Shown: in pieces, positions 25,883 through 40,446 of the stretch
Position numbering within the stretch: position 1 is the stretch's first letter
Layout of the letters: each line of letters opens with the position of its first letter
NCBI GenBank assembly: GCA_026874595.1
Contig: CM049313.1
Span: 43,054,659 to 43,118,658, forward strand
DNA from: Sipunculus nudus
Taxonomy: Eukaryota > Annelida > Sipuncula > Golfingiida > Sipunculidae
Direction of reading: 5' to 3'
Length of the DNA stretch: 64,000 bases
Made by a program: the position numbers and the translations under genes
Notes under the pieces: generated by a model
What the model was told of the DNA's origin: nothing
The model's database searches: none
The model's input: only the letters and a program-made list of their open reading frames with translations

Positions 25883-28800
25883 CTAATGAAAGAAATACAT
25901 ACATTTTATAACCCTATCAAGAAAGTGAATATGAGGTAATTTTTTATTTATTTTATTTTTTTTCTCACGCAAACATAGTTACCTTTCTTTTGCATCAAAT
26001 TAAGCAAAGAAAGATTTCTTAAGGTTATAACATATTTTAGAAACATAACAGAAAATATCTCATTAACGCCAAATATTCCTTTCAAATTATCTCGAATTGG
26101 GTTTCTCAAAATGTCTCTGACTTCCTTCATACGTACCTCCGACTGGTGACCACGAATTTTCTGATAGAGAAGAGCGTTATCGTAAGGATCACCACGGCAA
26201 CCAGAGCAACTGTTACGTACAGCCAGAACAAAACGCCTGGCATATAATAATTAATTATTGATTATCTTAACAAATCCATAAGTGTATCTTGATATCTAAT
26301 TGTTGAACTAAATTTGCCAAACATTTTTATTCAGATTTTGAGAAGTTTGAGGGAATTTAGATCTTTTATATATATTCTAAATTGCCTGCGACTCATAAAA
26401 TAGTAAATGGGCATAATATAAATATGCACGTGTGTGTAAATTAAACTTACTGTTGGTGCTGTTCTTTTTCTTTTCTATTTCAGAGTCCTTTGTAGTTGGC
26501 GCTGTCCTATCTGTTTTAAATATTTTAATTAAACATTTTGATAAAATTCCTCTTGGACTGGTATGTGGATAAATAATTTGGCATAAAGACTGGCAAATGT
26601 TTACGGGTAAATGTTGGGTATTTCATTTTCTATTCCATTTGTCGGTCCCAAATATTTAAATATGAAATTAATTGGCTCTGGGAGATTTCACAAAAACACA
26701 TTATTTTTTTCACGAGTGGAAACTGAGAATTTATAGCAAACATGTCAACAGAATAAATGATCAGATCAATTTCTGATAATCCATCTGCATATTTGCGGGA
26801 TGAGGCACATCCTGTCGATTTGAATTAGATTAAAAAAATGATATACACCGCTCAAGGCTGAAAATTGAGGGGAAGTATAGATGGTGACACTGGTATCACT
26901 GTATGAAAGAAATTGAATAAAAGGCTTCAGTCGCTTCGACGTCAAATTTTAACTTTGTTGCTTAAATCTAAGTCACAGATAAATAAAGTTTAGAAAAGAT
27001 GGGGTTCAAAACATCAACAAATTATGAGAATTTGCTATGGCATAAATCCTTATTTATAAAAGATCGCAAACGATGCCGGTCAGCAATATTGATATTAATA
27101 TAAATCAGGATTAATTATCTATATTAAATGTTTGGCCGATGACCACAAGTTTATGTAACCGTTGTATCTGTAGCCATATTCTGTAAATCTGGTAACAATT
27201 TTTTTTTTATTATGAGGAATATGCTCGATGTGGGGTCCGGAAAAAGAAGAAACCATTTGAAATCTTACCAAAACACATCACTGTGACGTTGTCGGAACAT
27301 GTGCGCTGGGCCCATCCTAGGTCACCACCTCTTTGGAGCAAAACTCCACAGTTCAACGTTCCCTCAGATTCATTGGTGAAAAACTTGTTAGGAGGCACAC
27401 CTGCGAGAGCGGTAAATATTAAAGGCGTCCATTCCAATATCTGACGTGTTTGATATAAAGATAATTTCTTGAAACTTTTATAAAAAAAAAATAAGCCAAA
27501 GAAGCGGTGCACAGACTCTCCATTTTGTTTATATCCACATGTTTATGTGGGGGCACCAACATGTCCACCGGTCCTAATCCAAACACACGTCCAACGAGTC
27601 ATCTGCCGATAAATCAAACCAAGTAGAATATATAAAAACAAAACTAAGTTTTTCCCACCATTTAAATTTTTTTAATTAGATCGAAACTGAGGCCCTATAG
27701 TGATATACACACCGAACAAACTGATGTACGGCAACGTCATTAGATGTGAATATCCTAAATATAGGTCAGCATATTTTCCTACGTATAAACGATATGCATA
27801 ATAATCAATATATATTCTGATAGTTTGTTCAGTGCCTGTGTATATCATTTATTTAAAGATACTGTTTTTCTAAATTTACACGTCAAACGCCTGAAATTCG
27901 GCGGAAAGATTAGACTCATTTAATATCTAGGTCGTTGGCCATAACGGATAAGGACATTATATATACATTCCTGTTCTGACAAGCAAACTCCTTTTGACAT
28001 AATACTTAATAAAACCCACTGAACCGATATAATGTTAATAATTAAAAAGTTTTCCCCTATAAATCTTGTTACCGCGACAAAGATATTCAGTTGCACCTGG
28101 GAGTGGATTGTCCAAAAGCAGACAAGATGGAAGTGTTACCTGCCTGTTTTTGTAAGTTCTGGGGTTTCAGCGTACCAGCCCCTCTTCCTGAGTCCTAGCC
28201 ACAGATCCCATTCCCCAGAAAAATGACCGGCCACGGGGAACGTCGTACTTAAATTCCCACCGAGTGACAGGCATTGTTTCACGGCTTCATACCAGGTGGC
28301 GTCACGTGTAACTTTGCCGAGGCACGACCGCTGTCCCGAATACCGTTTACATCCATATGGCGTGCAGCTTGAACAGTCTATAATTTTAAAAGAAGAGAAA
28401 TAGGTTGTGAATTGTATTATGAATATCGCTATATTTGTGAGAACATATAAATTACTCGTCTCTCTGTGAATAACAGAGGCTTTGAAAATGTTCAAATCAT
28501 TATCTTTAGGGGCCAATATATTAGTTTAATGTATTTTAATTGAACTGGATATGTAACAATATAGGCCAATGCTAGTCGATGTGCTTTCTATCCTACACAT
28601 GATGAAACAAATGACGTGATAATAGTGATAACATAGTGGTCAGAGACCACAACGACCTCCGCCAGGACCCTAAATAAACTACACAGTAACACCGGAAATG
28701 TGTGCACGGATCAACAACTCCCGTTACTGGTGAACAAGTGTCTCTTGGCATTGACAGGGACAAAACTCATACAATGATAATTAAGATAAATGCAAATGGT

Positions 28801-31800
28801 TAATAGATTGTTCCAAGGGTACCTTCTTATCCTCAAAAAAATGTCATCAAAACCTGTTGAGTTCAATTTGCGCAAGGTTGCTGACAGACAAACCAAAGTG
28901 CCAAGGGTGAAATATAATATTGCTAAACTTCGTGACCGTTGACATATTCACGTGATCGTTAAGCTGTAAGCCATTTTGCAGTATCGCTTTTTATAGATAA
29001 CACGCACGAACAGGTGAATACACAAGAATTCTTTATTTCTTTAGATAAAACTAATCAAATGTTTTTATGATAAATCAGATTCTTGAGGATTCGTATTTTA
29101 CCTTTGACAATTTTTAGATATATTCACGTGATCGGTAAGCAGTCAGCCATTGGCAGTGAGATCGTGTTTTATCAATAATAAATGTAAACAGGTGATATAC
29201 ACTATTTTTTTCCGTAGAAGTTTTAGAAATTATTAATTAAAAAATATTTGAACGAGTGAAAAGAAACATCATTAAATGAAATTTCAAAAACAGATAATTT
29301 TGGACCCTCTTATTAAAACGAGATACACACGCAATCCATCCGATAGCAATTCATAGTATTAATGTGACGGCTACAAACTTGGAGATTAACACCCCGTTTA
29401 TTTGAATAACCCGCTAAAATGAATATAATTGGTTGACAAATACGATATTCAATTAAACGGGGCCGACTGTACCTATTGCCACCTTGCGGACAGAAACCTA
29501 CAGGAGAGACACATCATCCGGACTCCTGCAGTACGTTACTTTCAATGTTCTCCTACACTGTTGTATGTTCGTACTCTTCCCTAATGTTAACGGAGGTATG
29601 CAGTATTCCCCATTAAGGTTAAGAGACGCAGTTAGGTCCGCCAAGGAAGATAGGGCCTTCGTATGATTGCAAGAAATAGGTTAGAATGTAATAGGTAACT
29701 CGCTGACATCATGGCAAGAAATATGATGTCAGGGAACATAGGATTTTGAGTTGATAGGATGTTGATAAGATGTTCTCAAAATGTGTACGTGATGCGTAAT
29801 CTGCGGGGCTATATTTTATGAATTACACGTGACAGATTTATTATAAATAATAAGAATGGGAAATTATAATTAATTCCTTGATTTGGGAGTAACTTGCCTG
29901 TCCACTGACACACGTATCCGTGTAGCTCCGTTGTACATTCTGCAGCGTAGACATACATTTGTTGGTTCACGTAAGCACACAAGAGTATTTCTTTATCACG
30001 AAGTACTTCTTCGCTTGAAGCTGCAATAGAAATCATATCCTGTAATTTCATATTTTTTTGCGGGGTGGAGGAGTTAATTTAAACTTTATTCGTGTGGAAA
30101 TTAATTCCCAAAAACTCATGACGAATCATATAAATATATAAAACCAGGGACCCATGGGTCTCGACGCTCAGATGAGGGTTTTTATTTTCAAAATGTCTGT
30201 CCTGTGACCTTGACCCATAACCTTGTGAGATAAAAATCTTAGAACTAACTATCCTACACCATACTTATTTTCATAAAAATCCATCAACTCATTCTTGACA
30301 TAGCTAGAACACTGACAGGTCAGAAAAAGCCCCGCAAATAGGCCCATAGACTTCAAGTGCGGGATGAGTTATGCCTTATTACATGAAGAGACAGAGGCGA
30401 CTGACCCAAGACAGTATTTTAACCACTTAACAGAAATGTTAAGGTCTGAATCAATGCTAGTTGTGTATAAAGATATAACAGTGGAACATCTCAAGCAACA
30501 GAGGCATAATTACATCCGATGTGTTAAACTTTAAGCCTGGTTAGCATATAAATCAGCAGGATGGTTGTGTGACCACGACCTTTGTCCTTGTGATGCAAAA
30601 ATTCAATACCGTTCTTTCCCTATTGTTAGGTGTTCCATAAATGAAAGATGAGAGGTTTTGGGTGAATACTTTGCTTTAAATGCGTCCACATGCTATTTCA
30701 AGAAGAAGGAGGGAAGATATATGTAAAAGATAAAAGGATGGAATGAAAACGTTGGCTTGAAATGTGTCCAAAAGCTATTTAGAGTCCACAAGCTATTTCC
30801 ACAAATTTGTGGACAGATTGACCTTGTGACCCCAAAATCCTTTAATCAAAAAAGATCTTCCACTATTGGCAAGTGCACAATATATTGAAGATGGAAGGTT
30901 TGGGATGAATAGTTTGGTTTATAATGCATCTATAATAGCTGACCTTTGAACAAATGACTCCTAAATGTACAGGGTTTTTTTGCCTAAGTGATGGGACAAA
31001 CAAATTTCGAGTTTGAAATCAATATTTAATTTCAAACTGGAGTTATCATACGGAAACGATTTTGTGTACAGACAGACAGACTTACAAAAGGAAAGACCGA
31101 CGGACAAGGTGATTACTAAAAGGCATCCGCTTATTAAAGCAGGGCTCTATTAAACACACGAGGTTTCAGGACTCTAGATGAAACCACTGTTGGGGAACTG
31201 ATCAATAAATTTGCAGTCTCAAAATAAAGGAAAAATACATCAAAAAGAGAAAACATACAGGTTTCACCATCAGTCTTCAGGTACTGAAGAAACCAGTCAT
31301 GACCAATAAGCACATTTAGTTTCGGGACACTAGATGAAACCACAGCTGAGATACTGACATGATTGCTGTCATTTGACGGTCTCAACAAAAGAAAAAAAAA
31401 TATCATAAACATTAGAAAAAAATACAGATGGCGCCACCAGTTCTCCTGAACTGACAAAAATGGCCATGGTCTATATTCAAGGTACGATTCATGGCAATCT
31501 ATGCATTATTTATCAAGATACTGGAGGTTTTGTGTCAAATAAATAATTATTCTCCGGAAACTTACTTCAAAGCTCGGAGCATATAGGTCAAAGTGACCTA
31601 ATTTCAGGTATCCAAGATATTTTCCCCCTCTTGGATTTTCACTCATAAGTTTCTTAGGTCAGCGGTTACGATTTGTGCCTTGCTACCGACGGCCGGACGT
31701 CGGACATAGTGACATACCTGTACCTCAGTTGACATTCTTTTAACTGAGCTAAAAATGGCTGGTCTCCCTTCGTTATCAAATAACAGTTAAAAGAGGTTTG

Positions 31801-34800
31801 TTTCTTTCACTGTCAACTAATTCCCAATAATACTTCAATAAATACATTTCTTTGCATTTGCATTAATTCTGAAGTGGAAAAAAATTGGTTTTCATTCAAT
31901 TTTCAACCAGATATATTTGCACATACGTTTCCTATAAATATGCGCATGTTTCAAATAAATATGCAAATACATGTTTCAAATAAAAAGTGCACTTGCAGGA
32001 GTTTTTCAAATAAATGTGCACATGCATGTTTCAAACAAATTTGCTCATATTTTAAATAATTTATATAAGCAAAAAATGCAAAATAAATGTGCCCATACAT
32101 GTTTCAAATAAATGTGCCTATACATGTTTCAAATGAATGTGCGTATGTTTCAAATAAATGTGGATATGCTTTTTTTAAATATGCATACACGTTTCAAATA
32201 AATGTGCAGATGCTATTTCAAATAAATGTGCCTATACATGTTTCAAATAAATGTGCACATGTAAGTTTCAAATAAATGTGCATATGCATTTTTTAAATGA
32301 ATATGTATACACGTTTCAACTTAATGTGCAGATGCATGTGTCAAATAAATGTACACAAACATGTTTCAAATAAATGTGCGTATGTTTTGAATAAATGGGC
32401 ACATGCAAATTTTGAATAAATGTGCAATCAAATGTTTCAATTAAACGGGCAGATGCATGTTTCAAAGAAAAGTGCACAAACATGTTTCAAATAAATGTGC
32501 GTATGCTTCAAATAAATGTGCATATGCATTTTTTTCAATGTGCATATTAATGTTTAAAATAAATGTGCAGATGCATGCATGCTTCAAATAAATGTACACA
32601 AGCATGTTTCAAATTAATGTGCACATACATATTTTAATAAATGTGCATACAAATGTTTCAACTAAATATGCAGATGCATGTTTCAACTAAATATGCACAA
32701 ACATGTTTCAAACAAATATTCGCATATTTTAAATAATTTATTTTTGCATATAAATGTTTCAAATTAATGTGCGCATACATGTTTCAAATAAATGGGCATA
32801 TACATGTTTTAAATAACTGTGCACACACGTTTCATATAAATTATTGACTTATTAATCAAACTTACCCAGCAGTGTTCCGTTGATCCACCTCCAGTGATCG
32901 TCCCGATATCTGTGAATGTTTAACCAGACAGATGTCACGTTCAGTCGCTCCATGTGGTGTCGGATTAACTTCCTTTCCTTCTCTTCATTGTCAGTTGGTA
33001 AATACATCTTGTTTTTACGACAGAATCCTTGGGCTTCAGTAATATTTCCTATAAAAGGAAAGATGAGTGGGAAAATTTATTTTTAAATATTAGGACAAGT
33101 GTATTATACATCATATTATATTTATTAATATATGGGTAAACTGCATTCGGATTTTATGATATTTGCAACATTCAAACACATTCCTTGAACAAGCGATGGC
33201 GTCATAAACTAATGTTTGTGTGTGTGTTAATTTCAATACGGGAATTTTTTGGACTTTGTTATGAAAATTATAATAACCATGAAATACAATTTACATTATC
33301 GATCTGAAGTATGGATATTCACCCAGTTCGGTTGTCCATTTCTTAAAATACATAAATTAATCAACGAAAACAGCAAGATACGTGTATTGTGGGATAAAAA
33401 TATCTGTATATGTGTCTTCTATGTATTCGAGATACAAACGTCTTAAACTAAAATTGCTTTAAAATGTTCACCGTCTGAATTGAAGTGAATATGTTTACTT
33501 TAACTCTGTACAGATGCAATAGAGTGAAATAAATGGTTAAATATACAATGTACATTTGAACACAATCTGCAATCAGGTCATGCCAGTTAACTCATCTGCT
33601 GACCTGGGGCCAATTCAAATCCAATTCAAATTTAACACTTTCTATGACTTTCTGTCTGTTGGATAAAGTCCTGATTGGCATATTGTTTCCTCTATTTCAA
33701 TTCAGTTAGCAATTTAAAAACAAATGACAGCATTTAAGCCATATATTGTTCGTATCATCCACAATGAGGCATCTGTATTTGACTTCAGCCAAAAACCTTA
33801 TATAGCTGATTAATAATTGAAATACTCCACTTTTATTGGCGAGAACTGGAACATATCAGTTCATCTAAAATCATGGATATTAGTTATTAATTTTATTTTC
33901 TTCTTTTTCAATTCAATTCCAATTCATGTGAACGTTTCTAAAATTCCAATTCAATTCCCTTCCAATTCAGAATTCCCCCCATGTCAGCTAATCGTTGATT
34001 TACCGTGACTGATGATGACAAGGCCATCCGCTTTCTCAGTGAGGGAGGCTGCTGTATTAACGAAGTCGGCCGTCATGCCGATCTGCTCTGTGTCAGAAGA
34101 CAGGAGAATAACGTAACACAGTAAAATATAACGTAAGTTTTCCAACTGTAAATGACAATCATCAAAGTCCATGGGCTTGAAATCTAGTGGCTTGTCGCAA
34201 AAATGTTCTTTTTTTATTTTGGGACGGTACACATTCACTCAAACCGACAAAATAGCAGATTATTTTTCATGGAAAATTGTGAGCCATCAGTGCGCTGGGA
34301 GAGGCACCCGATTTGTACGTATCCTTGCAGTTACTTAGGAAATTTGAGCTCTCTCACAAAATATAGTTAACATCATGAATATCCACGGTATCATAGTAAT
34401 ATAAATATATATGAATATATAGTATTTTGTGTGTGTGTGTGTGTGTGTGAACTGTTCTGTATTTAACATTCAGATATCTAAATTAGATTAACCAATAATA
34501 TTCTTCAATAGTTACGTTTGTTAATATTCTGTCATATATTTTAGTCTTTATGTTAAAACAACTTACATAATAGGGTAGTAATTTATGAAAATAAATTATG
34601 AAGCAGTGTTGTATTAGACTATTCGGGGGGGGGGGGGATCTATTTTATGCTTCAGTGTACACTCCTCTGCTTACACACTGGCCTCATTCCATTCCTATTA
34701 GTTGGTTTATCTCATGCTATATGAATGAAATGAATTAACAGGAATGGAATGCGATCGCTACGTGAGAAGTGAATTCATATCCATCGTTAAATCTCTCTTA

Positions 34801-35313
34801 AAAAGATATAGAGTGTATTACTTCACCAGAGGGGGCATTATCACAGATTTACTTTGCAAATCAATTGTTGGGCTAAAATCAATTATTTCAAAATTTATAT
34901 ATTGTCAGAAAAGTTTGGCGCTTGCAATATATGGCGTTCATGATTAAAGGGACCCATCACATACCAGGTATGTTAAATATATACCCAAAATGTAATATAC
35001 TCTCTTTAAAATATTATGACATCCGGCAATAGTTGAAATAAATTTTCATCGGGCGTGATAAGTGACGCAAAACATAAACATAGCAAGCTGGCCACCTCGT
35101 TGCCGTAAAGCACAACATTACAGATTTAGGTTTGTTAAGCTCCCAGCTCTGTTTCGTATATGTTTTCCCACTTTTACCGTTCTTCTCCTTGTTTGGGATT
35201 AGTAGCGCAGGCGCAATATCGGACCTCCGGTCACGCAGTCTTGTTTTTGTAAACAGATACAGCTGGACTGTGTTTACTCTCACCCAGAACAGTAACAACG
35301 TATAAAACTATAG

Positions 35314-35375
<62 letters not shown>

Positions 35376-35725
35376 TATTGGAATATGTTGGAGTGTCGGG
35401 ATTTGTTTGCTGCAGAAAATTGTATTCAGTCAAATTAGACTTAAATAGCCTGAGATAATACACATATTGATTACAAAGGTGAATGTGGTTTTAGGATAAT
35501 TTTATGGGTCTCGAGGCCAATTTTCACCACCGCCAAATCGTTCTTCTGGAGATCGTTCTTGTGATTTAACTTCTTGAACGTAACCCGGTACCTACCGTGG
35601 TTAATGTAAATGGCGCTGTCCGTTTCGTTACTCTTCCTGGATGCTGCTGAGCTGTTCGTTATATTGTTCATTTCTAAACAATAATGAAACCATATATATG
35701 ATTACATGCACTTCGTAGGAAATCT

Positions 35726-35785
<60 letters not shown>

Positions 35786-36272
35786 GTGGGTGTGTATTTG
35801 TATAATTTATTGGTGTGGCAATTAATTGAAAAAAATCAATTAATGGTCGTTTGAGTGATGGTTGCACTTTCTCATGATAAATCACAAACTATTATGTATT
35901 CACATGCAAACATGTTATATTATCGAAAAAAAATATTTTAATCATGAAAGAGATAGAAGAAAGACGGGATAAAAGTTAGTGAACAGCATTAAAACTGAAT
36001 CTTGTACAGCGAACAACCCAGAACTATCTTAACTGGTCAGCGTGCTGTAGAAGTCAGGCTGGATATACTCGACCAATATTTAAGGTTAACTCTATTCAGC
36101 AACTTTAATGGTAATATAGAAGGTACATACAAGGATAAATTAATAATCGATCATCGGGCGTTTTATGACTTTCAGTCATCAAACATGAATTCGAAGTATA
36201 TAAAACAGGCTCAAGTTTGCAAGATTTTCGTGTAGGCACTGTTTGCTTCAAAAGAGTAACTAACTGACTAAC

Positions 36273-36310
<38 letters not shown>

Positions 36311-39300
36311 CATATATATACATATATATATATATATATACCTATATATATACATGTATATGTAAACGTATTTTTGGGCAGTTCTGACTGCATGCGCGCG
36401 CACAGTAATCATGAATATTTAACCCTTGGGTCAGTCTCCTATACTTTCTATGACCAAAGACAGACACTTAAGTGGTTTCCAGTTGTCATTGTATTATATG
36501 ATTATCGTCCTAGTATACCTGTAACTGTTAATTTAAGTATTGTTTATCATTAATTAATATGTTTGCATTAAGTTATTGTGTGAAGTTATATTTGGGTCGC
36601 GGTTAATGATTATTTGATGCGGTTTTTTTATCGATATAGTTTTGTCGCAAATGGCGATTCTATAGCACCTATTGTGCATTTAGTGGTAAATATATTTTCC
36701 TGCCGTTAGTAAGTGCTCATACACAATGGCCTCTTCGACCCATAAACTGAATTTGCCTACAGCATTTATATTTGCTATTTAATAATCATGTGACCATTTC
36801 AGCCAATCATAAAGGCTGTGTCTTCCAGCATCGGGGCTCATCTGATTGGACCAAAATGCAGTGCTTCCCTCTGGTGTAGCGACTCAGGATACGAGGTCAA
36901 AACAAACAGCGCTTATGATATAGGTAGTAAGCCTATAGGTAAAGCACTGTGTAAAGAGTGTAGTGAACTGGGGCTTGTTGGAGTAACTCCATTTGACCCA
37001 CTTGGCGACCTTCACCTTCAACTGCGGCAGGGACGGCATCCAGAAAACAAATTATGATACCCCGATTTTACTAGTGAAAATAATATTTTTTTACATAAAA
37101 ATTGAACAAATGTGACATGAAACGTATGTAATAAATTATTTCCTGTTTTGTTACTAGGACAAAAAAGACATCTAGTCATTAGGACTTTTATGGGGTACAG
37201 AACGGTTGCCAGTCGTACACACCACCTGACATCGGGTGATCACATTTGCAATTGTTCAGATAAAAATAAAATTGTAAAAACTGCAAAGGCAAGCTTATGG
37301 TGTATTCAAAATGATTATTTCTGGACATTACAGCCTGCTATCTAAAGTAAGCATGTCAACATTACACCGCTTAAGATGTATAGCTATTTGGTGTTTCATA
37401 TTCATGCCTAAGCCTTATCCTACATATATAAATGTGCTGTTGGTATATAAAGCCAGAAGGTATTCCCTGAGAAAGATAAATCAGTTGTACAGTCGCTTAC
37501 AGTTGCTTATGGTACCAAATCTTTTATTTATTTTGGTGAAAAGCTGTGGGTTGAGCTACCAGACCACTTCAGATAGGAAATGAACTTTAGCCACTTTAAA
37601 TCCTTGTTTTACCACTGGGTAGGAACTGTGTCGCAAGAACAAAGCACCATTTTTGTATTTCTTTAAATAATATTTTATTTCAATATTAATCATTTTAACT
37701 ATATTTAATACTTTAATTTCTTATCATGTTTCATATTTGTTGTAATTGTTATGTCCTTATTAAATCACCACTCCGTGATATTAGTCAATTTGACTAGTGT
37801 TATTTGTTCTGTTAACTCAATTATAAATAAACCTTGTTGGTTTTGTTGTTGTTGTTGTTGTTGTTTGAAGCCTACGCTGTGAAACTTAATTTTTTTGAAA
37901 TATAAAAGGAGAAAAAAATAACAGAATCTTTGCAGTATAGATATTGAAGATATTGAATTTCATTAATTAAGATAAACGGTAAATCGATTTCAGGCAGAAT
38001 GAAAAAGGGGGTTAAAGGTAAAAATTATTTCATTATTATTATGTCTTTCGAGCAGAGAACATGTAAATTTCAGATATAAAAATCATGAAAACTTGCTCAT
38101 CTAGAAGAGGTTTTAACAATAAAATATTTAGTTACATGAAACATCAGATATAGAATTATTCTTAAAAATATAAAGACGCCATCCTTTTTAATTTTGTTGT
38201 AAATAAGGGCAGAAAGAAGCTTTATATGATTTAATTTTAATACACGTGTTTATGTCCATACACTATCATAAATTACACTGTAAACACACAGATATGATTT
38301 TCTTCTGTTTGCTGAAATATAATATGGCATCCGAGCTTTACGTCCGACTTGGCATCCGACCTAGCATCAGACTTGGCATGACACGACCGACTTTCGAAAT
38401 CCGGGTTTTAGTCGGTACCGTTTAAAAGTAACAAATGACCCATGGGCCATGACACTCTGTTGAATTCAAGGAGCCTATAACAATTGGTAAAATGATCTTA
38501 TTTTCCATCCGCCGCTACCATTTGTGTCCATCTGACTGACAGAGTGTTAAATTCATGTTCTTTCACACAACTGGCGGAAAATAGGTCACAGTGACAATAT
38601 TTCAAGTTTCCAAGGAGATTTTATGGACCTCCCTGAGAGTCATGTATAAGGGTTCTAGGCCAAATGGATACAATTTGTGCCCCATCTGACTCAATGAGTG
38701 CTTAAATATGCTGTTTCTCCCCTAATTCGCAAAATATAGGTCACCATGACCTAATTTCAGGTTTCAAATTCATATTATTAGGCCCTGCCATATATTAAGT
38801 CCGATAGCCATACAGGGCATATACAGGGTCACACTATTTGAAGTTTTATGAAACATCGTATAATATTTGTTAGACAACCATGAAAATTGAGGATTGTTTG
38901 TGGTGCTCATAAGCATGATTTTGTTCCCGAACACAAATTTATATTGGTTGGGGGTCAAACAATCTGGCTTTAAGTGGTGAAGATATCAAAGATATATTTC
39001 CAGAATGCCGACTTTTAGTGCGACGTTAACACATTGCAGAGGAATCTGAAGGTTTGCTTGTATTTGTAACTGCAATGGGCCATAATGGTGAAATTTAAAG
39101 CTGTTAGTCATGATAATGCACAACTCATTTAGCTTTTTTTCTTAAAGGATTGCCTTGGGGTAACGATGAATGTGTGGATAAAGCACATGATTTTGTATTT
39201 TTGATAAAATGTAAACAATTTTCTGTGCAGACCGTTACATGAGGTGTTGTAAGGAAATGGTAGGATTTTATAAGTCTCAGACGTCATACCACTAGTATGG

Positions 39301-40400
39301 TTTAAAGTAAAATCAGACTGCGACTTCAAGCAGTCCTCCAAATTCTGTGCAGCTAATTGCCGATTATGCGCCAACATTTCCTATCTGCTGGCAAAAGTTC
39401 TATGGCCGATTTTACTCAAAGTTTTTATGATGACAATGCTTATACAAGTATGGATATGACGAATTATATAATTTTTATAATTCAATATACATAAGCTTTG
39501 TTCAACAGCTATAAACACTGACGATTAAGTGTCTAACCTCAACTTGTCAGAATCCTTCTGAGCACGAAGAAAACAGGCCACAGTCATCCAATTTCGGGTT
39601 CACGAGGAGATCTTAAACAGTCTGTTGTGGTTGCCATATTACAAAAATTTCTATAACCCTGGCCATTGAGACGCTAAATTATAAACCTTTCTAGCTCTTG
39701 TAGTTTAAATGTGTGCTCTGTAAGCGGACAGCGGTGGAATAACGACAAAAAATTCATATCGCAATATCTCAACATGGCTTGTAATCAGCTGAACTAACAA
39801 TCCCAGTTTGTGTCGAGAAAATTGTAAAATGAGGGTCACGCAAAAATTAACAGCACAGGCTTCACACAAATAAAAACATCCCCTGTATAATTTATGTACA
39901 CTGCCGCCATTTATTTGTTCCTGACTGGAAGGGGGCCAATATGAGAGAGGCCATACTGCATCTAGTATCTAATGGAAACATCTAAATTGTTTTGAAAAGA
40001 AAAAAAAAACTTTAGTAAAATTTGATATGCGCTGCAAAAGCACGAAATAACTCTTTACTATCTCACCACAACTGCCAATACGAACCAAAAGAAATCTTAA
40101 AAAGTTCTGGTTGAGCAATAGCAATGTGATGACATATATTTGGTAACAAACTAATCTTCTAACAACAAAACTATGAAACAGAACAAAGCGTAACGTGGTG
40201 ATTTAACTTAATTCTGTAGTTTAATTGTAATTAAACCCGTAATAAAGCAGTTTGAACGTTATCGACCTCGCAGGTCTCGGGTCAAAAATGACACAGCACT
40301 TTTGTCAAAACATCATTTCCAACAAATCCGTTAACTTCTGTTGTATTCTATGCAGTATTCGTGTTAACAGAGATTACTTTTTATACCCTGTTTGTATATA

Positions 40401-40446
<46 letters not shown>

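Noticed and set aside
32087-32275. Plus-strand frame with repeated VSNK-type motifs
   Set aside because: Direct product of the 25-bp minisatellite.
31874-32840. Possible CRISPR-like array of short repeats
   Set aside because: Units are about 25 bp, directly adjoining and degenerate without unique spacers, in a metazoan intron: a minisatellite.
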